From NCBI GenBank assembly GCA_019096065.1, contig JAGUCH010000001.1, forward strand, positions 17,236,001 to 17,300,000: 64,000 nucleotides of DNA, in the 5' to 3' direction. Under the pieces are notes generated by a model. That model was not told the DNA's origin. It was given only the letters and a program-made list of their open reading frames with translations, and did no database searches. The DNA comes from Paracyclopina nana (lineage: Eukaryota > Arthropoda > Copepoda > Cyclopoida > Cyclopettidae). The position numbers were made by a program, and so were the translations under genes. Positions 22,801 through 32,420 of this stretch are shown here, piece by piece (within the stretch, counting starts at the first letter, position 1; every line of letters starts with the position of its first letter).

Positions 22801-25278
22801 ATGACGCCAGTAAGCTGCCTTCTTTGGCCCTCTACGTACTTGATGGTCTTCTTTGTGTATGCCTACTGGATCCTGTTCAGTGAACTGGCCCAGGCGGCCG
22901 TGGTCCCGGGGACGTCACCCCGGAGCCGTGTCGCCGATCTTTACACCCCGGACGCAAAGGTCACGTCGTTCACCACCTACGACTGCGCGCACCCCGATGC
23001 CATCCACGAAGCCATCGATCTGAGTCAGCCAGAGCTCTGCGAAGACATTCGGAGCGCAAATCAGGCCCCCGTCAATATCACAGTCCAGGTGCTCCAGACC
23101 GCGTCGACCCTCTCGATCAAGGCCTTCCAGTGCAGGGTGCATTTGTCCCGACAGGTGACAAGATGTGGATACGATAGCATCAGTTACGGCAGTCAAATGA
23201 CCGATGTCAACCGGCCCTACTTGGTGACCCCACAAGCGTGTCGGGAGGCCGCCGAGAAGCATTACTTGATAGTGGAGAACAAGAAGGTGGAGGTAGCTCT
23301 CAATAATCCGACCTCGCTCTCTTATTTCTCCAAAGGAGGATTGGATAAGGACCACAAGTGCACCACCACCACCTTTACCAGCGGAGGTGTCACGTTCTAC
23401 AAATCATACGAGACCACCACCATCCATGCGCTGGTAGAGCCGATTTACGGGAAGCTGAATACGGCCAACGGGCGGGTGGTGTTCTCCAACCACTTGACGG
23501 CGAATTTCCAGGACCTCATCGTGCAAGACGATGCGGAAGGTACTATTGTGTGGCCCAAGCGGAAGTCACCTCGCTGCGAGGACGAGCTTAGTGAGGTGTA
23601 TCGAGGGCCTGCCGTGCTCTATCCTCACCGGAACGCCACCAGCCTCATGGGAGGAGCTGGACATCTCGGCGATCTCCTCCTGCTAGCCCATGAGGAGGAG
23701 TCAAGGTTCGCGGGGTTCGTCCTCAAAGGAGTACAGTCCATGTGTCAGCGGAAGCTGTTCACCACCCAGCTGAGGGACTTTGCCATCCTCTTGGTGGGGC
23801 CCGGGGAAGGGCCCCTTCAAGCCAAGTACCTGCACCCAGAGGACATGGACGGAGCGAACATCCAGACGCAGCTCGCGTTTGTGCATTCACAACATGCGCT
23901 GCACATTCAGGATCGGTTTAAATTCTTACAAGAATTGATCTGCAAAAATGAGCGCGCAATCTTACACTCCAAGTTGCAGAGCATGGCCTCCGGATCATCG
24001 TCATACGCCACCCTGGACAGCCACGGACCCGGCCATCTCGTCACGAGGGCGGGGGCCGTGGCCTACGTGACGTCCTGCTACCCTGTACAGGCGGTCACCC
24101 GGTCCATCGACAACTGCACCCAGGAAATTCCCGTGCTGGTCAACAACGAGACCCGGTTTGCGGACCCGCTGTCGTTTATCTTGACCGACCGGCTGAGCGT
24201 GGTCCCGTGCGACTCGATCACGCCCATCAAGTGGCGCATACACAACCAATGGATGTGCGCCACGCCCCAGATCCACGCCTGCATCGCTCCATCCCAGCTC
24301 AATCCGATGTCCGACGCCGCCCCGCGCAGCCATCAGTACGACATCAGCCGCGGATTGGGCGGTGGCGTGTTCTCTGCGGAGCAACGGGCCAACCACATCT
24401 TGTACCTCCACCTCTTCAGCAGCCGGGAGGCGGTGGTCAACACGATCACCAGCAACGTACTCCACAACTCCCTGATCACGGGTAGCCGCTCTACCACCTT
24501 CTGGTCCCAGGAGGACATCGACCAAATGGTGGACCACGTGGGGAGTGCGATCATTCCCTTCTTCAGTTCGGTGGGGAAGTACTACTCGTACTTCACTGGG
24601 TTCCTCATCACCGTGGGCCTCCTGAAGTTGATCCTGGGAGCCCTACTCCGTATGATCATCCTCTACCGACGACGCGGCTTCGGGTGGTGGATGTTGTTGG
24701 CAATCTGGCACACGGCGTTCCTGATGGTGGAGATGCCGTGGAGGATGGTGACCAACCTAGGGCAGGATCAGATCCTGTTCCCCGGGGGCGACAGCGATGA
24801 TGAACGGCCCTCCCGCCAAGGACGCCGCCACCCCGGGGGTGGGACCACCCAAGCATTCCGCCTGGCCAACCTGGGCAGCTCCGACGATGACGACGACGAT
24901 GAGGACGCACCGCCCAAGTATGCGACGGCCGCAGCCGGCGCCGCGGGCGTGGAAGAGGACGAGGCCGCGCCCCGCACTAGACGTGGATTTCGCCAGCGGC
25001 TGCGAGAGGCCCTCTCCCAAGAACAGGACTCGGTCTACAAAAACCTGCAGGCCCAGGTGGACGTGCTGGCCCGGCAAAACGAGTCAATGCATAATTACCT
25101 GATGACCGTGCTACCGGCAGCTACGGTGCCTACGGTGCCCTCCGCCACGTCCACTCCGCTCAAGCCGTTTCCGGAAGTTGCGGTTTCACCGGCCCCACCG
25201 ATCTCCCCGGTTCGGCCTGCTACGCCCAGACAACGGACCGTGGGCCCCCGTCGTGAGGACACGACAACCCTTCAGTAG
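22801..25278 (+). CDS. env: Env-like glycoprotein, intact 825-codon ORF
   Basis: An uninterrupted frame follows pol. A hydrophobic N-terminal segment (residues about 12-35) looks like a signal peptide. The ectodomain is rich in paired cysteines and N-glycosylation sequons. Near residues 590-650 a strongly hydrophobic anchor and a second aromatic hydrophobic stretch mark the membrane region, followed by an acidic cluster, a heptad-like stretch and a Pro/Thr-rich tail. The early cysteine pattern (YDC, LCED, QCRV, RCGY) resembles glycoproteins of chuvirus-like negative-strand viruses and of retroelements that acquired them; this family link is from memory of the pattern and is tentative. It presumably mediates membrane fusion if expressed. 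Its intactness contrasts with the broken gag and pol. Confidence 0.75.
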   Translation: MTPVSCLLWPSTYLMVFFVYAYWILFSELAQAAVVPGTSPRSRVADLYTPDAKVTSFTTYDCAHPDAIHEAIDLSQPELCEDIRSANQAPVNITVQVLQTASTLSIKAFQCRVHLSRQVTRCGYDSISYGSQMTDVNRPYLVTPQACREAAEKHYLIVENKKVEVALNNPTSLSYFSKGGLDKDHKCTTTTFTSGGVTFYKSYETTTIHALVEPIYGKLNTANGRVVFSNHLTANFQDLIVQDDAEGTIVWPKRKSPRCEDELSEVYRGPAVLYPHRNATSLMGGAGHLGDLLLLAHEEESRFAGFVLKGVQSMCQRKLFTTQLRDFAILLVGPGEGPLQAKYLHPEDMDGANIQTQLAFVHSQHALHIQDRFKFLQELICKNERAILHSKLQSMASGSSSYATLDSHGPGHLVTRAGAVAYVTSCYPVQAVTRSIDNCTQEIPVLVNNETRFADPLSFILTDRLSVVPCDSITPIKWRIHNQWMCATPQIHACIAPSQLNPMSDAAPRSHQYDISRGLGGGVFSAEQRANHILYLHLFSSREAVVNTITSNVLHNSLITGSRSTTFWSQEDIDQMVDHVGSAIIPFFSSVGKYYSYFTGFLITVGLLKLILGALLRMIILYRRRGFGWWMLLAIWHTAFLMVEMPWRMVTNLGQDQILFPGGDSDDERPSRQGRRHPGGGTTQAFRLANLGSSDDDDDDEDAPPKYATAAAGAAGVEEDEAAPRTRRGFRQRLREALSQEQDSVYKNLQAQVDVLARQNESMHNYLMTVLPAATVPTVPSATSTPLKPFPEVAVSPAPPISPVRPATPRQRTVGPRREDTTTLQ

Positions 25279-25286
25279 GGGGAAGT
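25277..25286 (+). other. Polypurine tract before the 3' LTR
   Basis: AGGGGGAAGT abuts the 3' LTR and overlaps the env stop region. It is the expected plus-strand primer site. Confidence 0.7.
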
Positions 25287-25482
25287 TGTAGCAGGAACGC
25301 GGGTATACGGGTGTGTTCTGTGGGCGCCTGCGAGCGCCCCGTCCCGGTGAAATGAATTGTACAGCAGTTAATAAACGGACGCACTCGAGTAAACACCTCG
25401 ACTAGTTTCTAGTAGCAAGTTCTTCTATCGCTACCCGCAGGCGCGCGTGTCATCCTCGGGGGGTCTATACGAACCTCCTACA
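25287..25482 (+). repeat. 3' LTR
   Basis: 196 bp, matching the 5' LTR at all but two positions and flanked on the right by TTTT (25483-25486), the right target-site duplication. Confidence 0.95.
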
Positions 25483-25739
25483 TTTTGCTTTTCGTAGTTG
25501 TGCACCTTGTAGTTTTTTGCATCGTATTTTTGCATTTCGTAGTTTGGTGGATTCACAACTGAACAGTACATTCATATAAGCCTTACACTTGAGTGAACAT
25601 AAAAGGCAAAAACTTTACCCATTTCACAACCTACATTTTTATTCATTACTAAAGAAACTCCAATTTCAGCATGGAGTTCTTTATTCATTACATTTAAAAT
25701 TGTTACTTTTTTCAGTTATTTCTTCTTTTCAGATTGACA

Positions 25740-27090
25740 ATGAAAGAATTATATGCAATTCTTCTCATGATGGTTAGTGCCTCAATGGCTCTTCCATTTC
25801 TGCCAACGTCTGTGGACTCAAAGGCTGGGATTTTTTTAAAAAAAAATAGGAGAAGTGACTCAGTCAACGAGTTACTGTCATCTACATCTGAACCTAAAAA
25901 TTCAGCCATACATTCAGATAGTACAGGAGGTACAAGATACAATTGAAAATGCTGATGTCAGAAGTGCATATACTGACCATATGGTATGGTCTTTGGCACA
26001 AGACATTCAATTGGAAACCTCCATATTTTTTGAGCCTCAGCGTTCTGTAACAAGCTCCCAAACAGATCATAGTATCCAAAAAAGACAGCTACTGCTTGGA
26101 CTTGGACTTGGTCTGCTAGCAGGAAGCATTTTTGGATTTTTCAATCAGCAGGATCTCACCTCATTGAAGGACAACCAGGTAAAAAATTATATCAATAACT
26201 ATTTAAGTCCTTTCCTTGGTCCACCTTAATAAATTCTTCATTAATTATCACTGACTTTTTTAGGAGCAAATTGTGAAAAAGGTTGACGAGTTAGACAAGC
26301 GCCTCATAATTGTGGAAGATAACATGAAGTTTATTTCATCTACACTGACTGAACTATCAAGGCTGCCAAATGCCATTTCTAAGCTGTCACTGATGGCTGA
26401 AAATGATCGTAGACTCAAAATAGTTGGCGAGGAGCTTCGAAAACTTGGTGAGGTCAACCAAGCTCTGCTCGAAGGCAAGTTGCACAAGAATCTCTTCCAC
26501 TTCTTTAATTTGAAACAAGCACATGAAGATGTGATTCATGCAGCTAAAGAGAGGGGCTTCCATTTGTTTAGCGATCACCTAAGCTTTATATTTGAATGTC
26601 ATGTATCATACATGGCTAATGCAGACCATTCAATTGATATTTTCATTCACATTCCAATGACTAGATCTAAAGACACTTTGAAAATGTACAAAATGGTCAG
26701 CACTCCCCTTCCAATAAACAATGGCAAGTTTTTCATTGATATTGAAATTGATGATGAAATCATTGCCATTAATGATGACAGAACCAATTTTAAAAGTATA
26801 TCTCAAGCTCAACTTTCTGAATGTAAAGATATGTCTGGCATGTTTTTGTGTAACTCTGATAATATTGTTTATCACAAAACCATGTTTGCTGATACATGTA
26901 GTGGAGCCCTTTTCAACAAAGATCATAAAAAGATCTTAGAAAAATGTGTATACAATGTCATCCCTCCACGAGATTTTGTAAGACAACTGTCCCCAACTCG
27001 ATTTTTCATGTATTCTCATGAAAAGCAAATTGCTGACAAAATATGCAAGATTAAAAAAGCTAACATCTGGACAGAAGAGAGAAACATGAT
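25740..27090 (+). pseudogene. Spliced errantivirus/baculovirus F-type envelope-like gene, truncated
   Basis: A pyrimidine tract and acceptor (ttcttttcag|ATTGACA) precede ATG 25740, which starts a signal peptide. The downstream frame contains a dibasic cleavage-type site (IQKRQ) followed by a Gly/Leu-rich hydrophobic segment at about 26070-26145, as in F-type fusion proteins. An 85-bp GT-AG intron (26179-26263, phase 0) then joins to a coiled-coil region and to a cysteine-bearing domain matching the Env/F C-terminal half (LPINNG...; AQLSECK; MFLC; DTCSGALF; EKCVYN). Two defects are visible. The signal-peptide frame and the downstream frame differ, needing a frameshift or undetected intron between about 25850 and 25926. 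The 3' end runs into a GC-hairpin repeat at 27091, so no transmembrane anchor remains. An intron suggests a host-resident copy. Confidence 0.6.
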
Positions 27091-27475
27091 TTTTGGAGGG
27101 CGGGCCGAAGGCCCGCCCTCCACATTTCGCTGTGACCTATGTCACTCCCCAGTTTTTAGCCAGGAAACTGCACCAGGAAACCAAACCAGGATATCGACCA
27201 GGAAGTAAATTGCAATCCAGAAAAAACCAGAAAAATAACTGCATGTTGTGGGATTTGAACCTGGGTCTGACTGCATTGCAATCAGACACTCTGTCACTGA
27301 GCCACCAAAGCATCACATAAAATTTACTTCTCTGATCAGCATTATCAATGAAAAAGTTGAAGTTGAGCAAATTTTTAGGATTGCCTGTACCCCAAGCAAA
27401 TTTTGTATGTTGGCCGCATTCTGCCCAGTGGCCGTAGGCCTCTGGGCAGAATATGGCAGTTACTGTTTTTCCAAA
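27091..27475. repeat. Hairpin/tRNA-derived composite repeat, copy 1
   Basis: Starts with a perfect 12-bp stem and GAA loop (27095-27121, arm GGAGGGCGGGCC). It then has a minus-strand tRNA-like part at about 27244-27306 with A-box TGGCTCAGTGACAGAGTG and B-box GGTTCAAATCC, its anticodon loop reading TTGCAAT (tRNA-Cys-like, stem eroded). It ends near a second hairpin at 27419-27451 (arms TTCTGCCCAG and CTGGGCAGAA, core GGCC-GTA-GGCC). This looks like a SINE-type retroposon inserted into the env-like gene. Confidence 0.6.
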
Positions 27476-27544
27476 GATGGGATTTAAACCTTCATCCCAT
27501 TAAACACAAACAGCAATGCTATATACAATTTGATTGATGCATAT

Positions 27545-27900
27545 TATTGGGAGCGGGCAAAAGGCCCGCCCCTACTCAATTTTTTATGAGGGCGGGCCGT
27601 AGGCCCGCCCTCCACATTTCCCTGTGACCTATGTCACTCCCCAGTTTTTAGCCAGGAAACTGCACCAGGATATCGACCAGGAAGTAAACTGTTATTCAGA
27701 AAAAGACAAAAAATGTTTGCCTATACCGGGATTTGAACCTGGATTGGACTGCATTGCAATCTAACACTCTGTCACTGAGCCATCAGAACATCACACAATT
27801 TTTCCAACTCTTTGCAGTATCATTCATAGCAAAAGTTGAACAAATGTTTTGGATTGCCCCTACACCAAACAAATTATTCAGTAATATTCGGGCAATATTT
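27545..27900. repeat. Hairpin/tRNA-derived composite repeat, copy 2
   Basis: The hairpin at 27588-27612 (11-bp stem, GTA loop) is followed by the same CACATTTCNCTGTGACCTATG sequence as copy 1. A minus-strand tRNA-like segment follows at about 27730-27785 with the same spacing of roughly 140 bp. A weaker hairpin (GAGCGGGC/GCCCGCCCC) sits just upstream at 27551. Confidence 0.6.
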
Positions 27901-28505
27901 GTGGGAGCGGGCAGAAGAAGACCCGCCCTCCACATTTCACTGTGACATATATTGCTCCCCTGTTTGAAAATGGAAACAACAAAAACCAATGACCCACCAT
28001 GATTCCTTTGTATGCTTCTTCTCTGATATTAAATGCTTTTTGCAACAAGGACATTTTAAGAAGAGCAATATTCGGGCAGTGTAAGTGAGAGCGGGCCAAA
28101 GGCCCGCCCATTCTCATTATTTTTGGGAGGGAGGGCTCTCATAACTCAAACTGCAATACTATCAACAAATTGATTGAAGCACATTATTGGGAGTGGGCAA
28201 AAGGCCTGCCCTCCACATTTCACTGTGACTTGTGTTGCTCCCCTGTTTGAAACAAGAAGCTGTACAAAAACCAATCAGGCACCATGATTCCTTTGTATAT
28301 GTGATGTTTCTAGTTTGATATTAAGTGCTTTTTGAAAATACAAAATTTTAAGAAGAGCAATAGGCAGGAAATATTAGTTGGAGCGGATCAAAAACCCGCC
28401 CACTCTAATTATTTTTGGGAGGCTGGGCCCTCATAACTCAAACTGCTATCAACAAAGTTATTGAAGCATATTATTGAGAGTGGGCAAAAGGCCTGCCCCT
28501 CTCCC
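27901..28505. repeat. Tandem ~287-bp GC-hairpin repeat, two-plus copies
   Basis: Landmark (GAG(C/T)GGGC...CCGCCCTCCACATTTCAC) occurs at 27905, 28191 and, partial, 28478, giving offsets of 286 and 287 bp. A second landmark, (GCGGGCCAAAGGCCCGCCC) then TTATTTTTGGGAGG, occurs at 28091 and 28382. It shares its hairpin core with the composite repeats upstream. No coding capacity. Confidence 0.7.
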
Positions 28506-31430
28506 TTCCCAATGCATCTCTGTCCTGTCTATCCAAGGAGTGTGTGTTCTAACAATCGATCCAAGTAGTATCCCTCTTGTTGATCCAAGGACTGTACAAG
28601 TAGTTGATCCAAGTAGGATGTATATTGCAGTTTTGAGTTTTTGGGATAAGTTTCAAATCCCCTCTTTGGAAAAAGAAACACTACCACATTCAGCACAGAG
28701 GCCTACAGCCTCTTGTGCAATTTCAGCAAAATGTCAAGGGTAGGCCTTCAGTCTGACTTCCAAAAGAAGGACCCAGATCATGACCAACAAAACATTTCAG
28801 GAACATGGCCTACTGGTATGACTGACCCAGAACATAGCATGACAGGGACCAACTAATATTCTATTATTCTAACATACTAAGTTGGGGCTCATTTGTGTAA
28901 CCTAACTGACTTGTGACTTAACTAGCTTGGGCTGACTTGGTTAAACACAAACTACTTAGGAATGACTTGGGTAGCCAAGCCTTATTAAGCTTCACCTTGT
29001 GCAGCCACTTAAGGAGTGACTTGAGTCACCATTTCTGACTTTGGAAACCATAGCTGAATTGAGGAGCAATGGATTACTTGGATAATGGTTATCCAAGTAA
29101 TCCATTGCTGACTTAGATTTACCATGACATAGGTAAATTTTGGGCAGCCAGGTCCAAGAACTGACTAAAATCTATTAGAACAGTTGGGACTCCTTCCCTT
29201 GGATTCACAATGGATCGTCCATGGATAGACTACGACAAATTGGCCTCTCATGGACAAAATAAATCGTTCTTGGATCAATTACTTTTACAGATAATCCATG
29301 GATCATCATTGGATCGACAATCAGAACACACAGGCCGTAGATAGACCAGGACAGACATATATTGGGTTCGACAAGAAATACCAACTCACATAAAAAGCCA
29401 TTTCCGCAATCTCTAGAAATTCCACCAATTGGCCAAATTCTCATTTCAAGACCAATTTTCAGCATCTTATTTTTGAATGACTTCTTGGCTATCAAAAGTG
29501 CCCAAAGTAGTAGATATTGACAAATAAGATGAAATTTTGCCTTAAAAATAAATTTTTCTTGGATATAGTCCATTTTTGGAGAAAAAGAAGAACAGTTTGG
29601 CCATTTTGAGGCAATCAAGATATTGTGACAAAAAAATAACCAAGACACCATTTCAGGATAATCAATTGAAATTGGGCCTGGACATTTATGGAATGAGGAG
29701 ATATGATAGACTGTTTTTAGCTTAGGGCTATAAGAAAAAGATTTTGAAATACTGTCTCAAATGTAGCTATACTTTTGCTGCAAGAGTCAAAATTCAGTTG
29801 CTGAGCACTTTCTCCAGCCATGGTAGTCTCTTTTGCCAGTCTATCCAAGGATAGTCTGTTCTGCCAGTCTATCCAAGGACAGAATGTTTTTGTCAATACA
29901 GGGACAGTTTGTTGCTGCATTCTAACAATGTACAGGGTGCAGCGCCAAAAATGCAATTGTGCAACAGCCAATTCGGCCAGTTTCTTTACTACTTCTGAGC
30001 AGCCCGCTGTGTGTAGGGGCTCCTATTCTAGGATCTACTATGGACCTGGACTAGAAACTACTGTGATGCACCTGGACTAGCATCTACACTGGACCAGGAA
30101 TTGAATCTACTGCCACAACGTACCAGGAATAGAAACTACTGTGACAGAACTGGAATAGGATCTACTGTGTAACATAACAGGAATAGCATCTACAGACCTG
30201 TACTTACATCTACTACAAAGACAGAAAAGGAATAGAATCCACTAGAACAAAAACTAGGCCAGCAAAGTTAGTAATACATCAGGTAGATAAATCAGCTAAG
30301 TGATTAAGGTCATGACAAATAAGATATATTGAAGTATGCAACAAGTCCTAGAAGTCTTGGCCATGTTTTTCAGTCAGGAAGAACTTTGGCATAAAAAGTC
30401 ATAGTCTAATAAGTAAAACACAAGTCTTGAACTTATAGGCAAGTCTTGGAGTTATAGGCAAGCCCTTAAGTTTTGGCCAAATCCTGAAGTATTGGCCAAG
30501 TCCTGAAATTTTGGTAAGTCCTGAAGTTTCAACTAAGTCCTAAGTATTGGCTAAGTCTTGAAGCTAGAGACAAGTCCTGAAGTATTGGCCAAGTTCTGAA
30601 GTTAAGGTAAATCCTGAAGTTAAAAGCAAGTCTTGAAGTGAGAGGCAAGTCCTTAAGGTTCAGCCAAGTCCTAAAGTCCAAATCTCGAATGTAGTGGCCA
30701 AGTCCTGAAGTCCAAATCTTGAATGTTTTGGCCAAGTCCTGAAGTATCAGCTAGGTTGTAAAGTAAATTGCATTTCAGCTTTGGTTTCAACAAATTCAGA
30801 GTATTAGGTCAGCCTAAATTCTATTATGGCATGCATTAGCAATTGTTTAAATCCCAAGTCTGGTAAAGATGCTGTTCCTGGTCTGTCACAGTAGTTTCTA
30901 TTCCTGTACTGTCACAGTAGATCCTATTCCTGCTCTGTTATGGAGTAGATTCTATTCCAGTATCGTCACAGTAGTTCCTATTCTAGCTCTGTCATGGAGT
31001 AGACTCTATTCCATTACCGTCACATTAGTTTCTAGCACAGTATGTTCTGGTAGGTCCTATTCCAGCTTCTTGAGTACAGTTTTGGAGCCGCATGCTTTTC
31101 TAGCTTTCAATCCAAGTTTGATCCGTTTTTGGTGCAGGGACAATCAGATTTGTCAGGCTATCCAGTCACAGTTTGAAATACTTGACCCAAGTCCTGCTAA
31201 GTCAGAGTAGTCGATCCAAGGACTATCCATTTCATTGATCCAAGGACAGTTTGTCTTCAAAGTTAATCCAGGGACTATGAGTTATGTCTATCCAAGGGCA
31301 ATCCGTTGGAGTATTCCAAGTACAGTATGTCTTAGTTGATCCAAGCACAGCTGCCCGATAGTTGGTCCTGGCTCTAGCAAACAGTTGGTCCTGGTCTGAG
31401 TTTGTCTCAGTTGATCCATGCATAGGACAC
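28506..31430. repeat. Mosaic of degenerate short repeats in inverted blocks
   Basis: Three motif types dominate: GATCCAAGGA/CTATCCAAGG phrases (28512-28620, inverted at 29215-29345, again direct at 29830-29890 and 31205-31420); GGAATAGAATCTACTGTGAC phrases of about 30 bp (30000-30245) recurring as their reverse complement at 30880-31060; and a ~21-bp unit CCAAGTCCTGAAGTATTGG repeated about 16 times at 30420-30750. A family-A dispersed repeat lies inside (29390-29665, minus). No gene is supported. Confidence 0.6.
29390..29665 (-). repeat. Dispersed repeat family A, copy 3 (inverted)
   Basis: Reverse-complement relative of 13880-14195; shared phrases include CTTTTGATAGCC(A/T)AGAAGTC and GAAAATTGGTCTTGAAATGA read on the minus strand or its complement. 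The 148-codon minus-strand frame here is a repeat read-through, not a gene. Confidence 0.6.
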
Positions 31431-32420
31431 AGGTCTTCTTAATATTAGCATATTTGAACCTGAGTGCAACTACTAGTTCAACTGTACATCAGAGAGAGTG
31501 GCAATCTTGGCAAGCTGAGCCCGCCAAAATTTGCCAAGGTCAAACTTATTTACTTGGTGAAGTGGAGTGACAGATTTCCTTAAAATTGCACCACCTATGA
31601 CTTCGACCATTTTCAACCTTTGCAATCTGCTCAGCAATGTGCGTTGGATGATTGCCGCTCTGTCATATAATAAAGTTGAACTATTAACTACACATGTGAC
31701 TCAGCTCCATTTAAAAGTGAAGGTTGCTGAATGAAAAAGCTTTGTGATATGAAGCATGCTTTCCATTTTTTTTATTAAAATAAAGGGCTATACTTTCAAA
31801 TATTTCCGTAGGCCCGCCCTCCGCTGTCCATTTATGGATGCCTTTACCTAGTTTTACAAAAACTTAAATCAATTAAAAACTAGACAACCCCTAAAATAGG
31901 TATTTTGCTCTAAAAGTCATTTCGACCTTAAAACAGACGCTAATAGATGTTACAACAGACGCCAGACTGCAGCTCAAGTCAAAGTAGGGTAGTCAGGGCC
32001 GTCTTGTGCCAAATTTGGGCACGCTTTTCTCCCCCCCAGGCTGCACAGAACTGACTGCCGATTTGGGCCGTTCGGCTTGAAGTAAGGTAGCACAAAAGAT
32101 CTGATTTTGGCCTCAGATCAGAGGTTGCTGGAGACTCAAATTTGTCATTGAACCAAATGCAAGTGCCATTTGATCAATTCTCATGTAACTTGCTCACTCA
32201 GAGCATTGAATTCAACGTCGGACATAATTTTTTCTCTACCGGTAACCGAAAATCCCTGGTTAGGTTTCAATTTCCAAATAGTTCTCAGTTTATTTCTCTA
32301 CCAAGACGAAATGTAAACAAACAAATTGGGAAAAAAATTAACCAGGGGAATTTTTTTCCCGGGAAAAAAAATCACCAGGCGAATTTTTTTCCCACAGAAT
32401 TCATAGTCTTGAGTAGCCAC
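31431..32420. other. Spacer before the 170-bp satellite, no gene
   Basis: Contains a stray hairpin-repeat fragment (TAGGCCCGCCCTCCGC at about 31810) matching the 27-kb repeats. The frame at 32142-32465 is low-complexity and unsupported. Confidence 0.4.

Larger units (their letters stand above)
15119..25482 (+). mobile_element. Full-length Ty3/gypsy-type LTR retroelement with an env-like third ORF
   Basis: The 10,364-bp element has 196-bp direct LTRs beginning TG and ending CA, a primer-site candidate, a gag-like ORF with a zinc knuckle, a pol region in the order protease, reverse transcriptase, RNase H, integrase, an 825-codon env-like ORF and a polypurine tract before the 3' LTR. The domain order places it in the Ty3/gypsy group; an env-like gene is known from some lineages. 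Its GC content is visibly higher than the flanking DNA. The near-identical LTRs imply a young insertion, yet gag and pol carry several frame breaks. Confidence 0.93.

Noticed and set aside
27241-27306. Functional tRNA-Cys gene
   Set aside because: A- and B-boxes are present, but the anticodon stem has extra bases and there is no pairing acceptor stem; the unit is repeated at 27.7 kb as part of a longer repeat.
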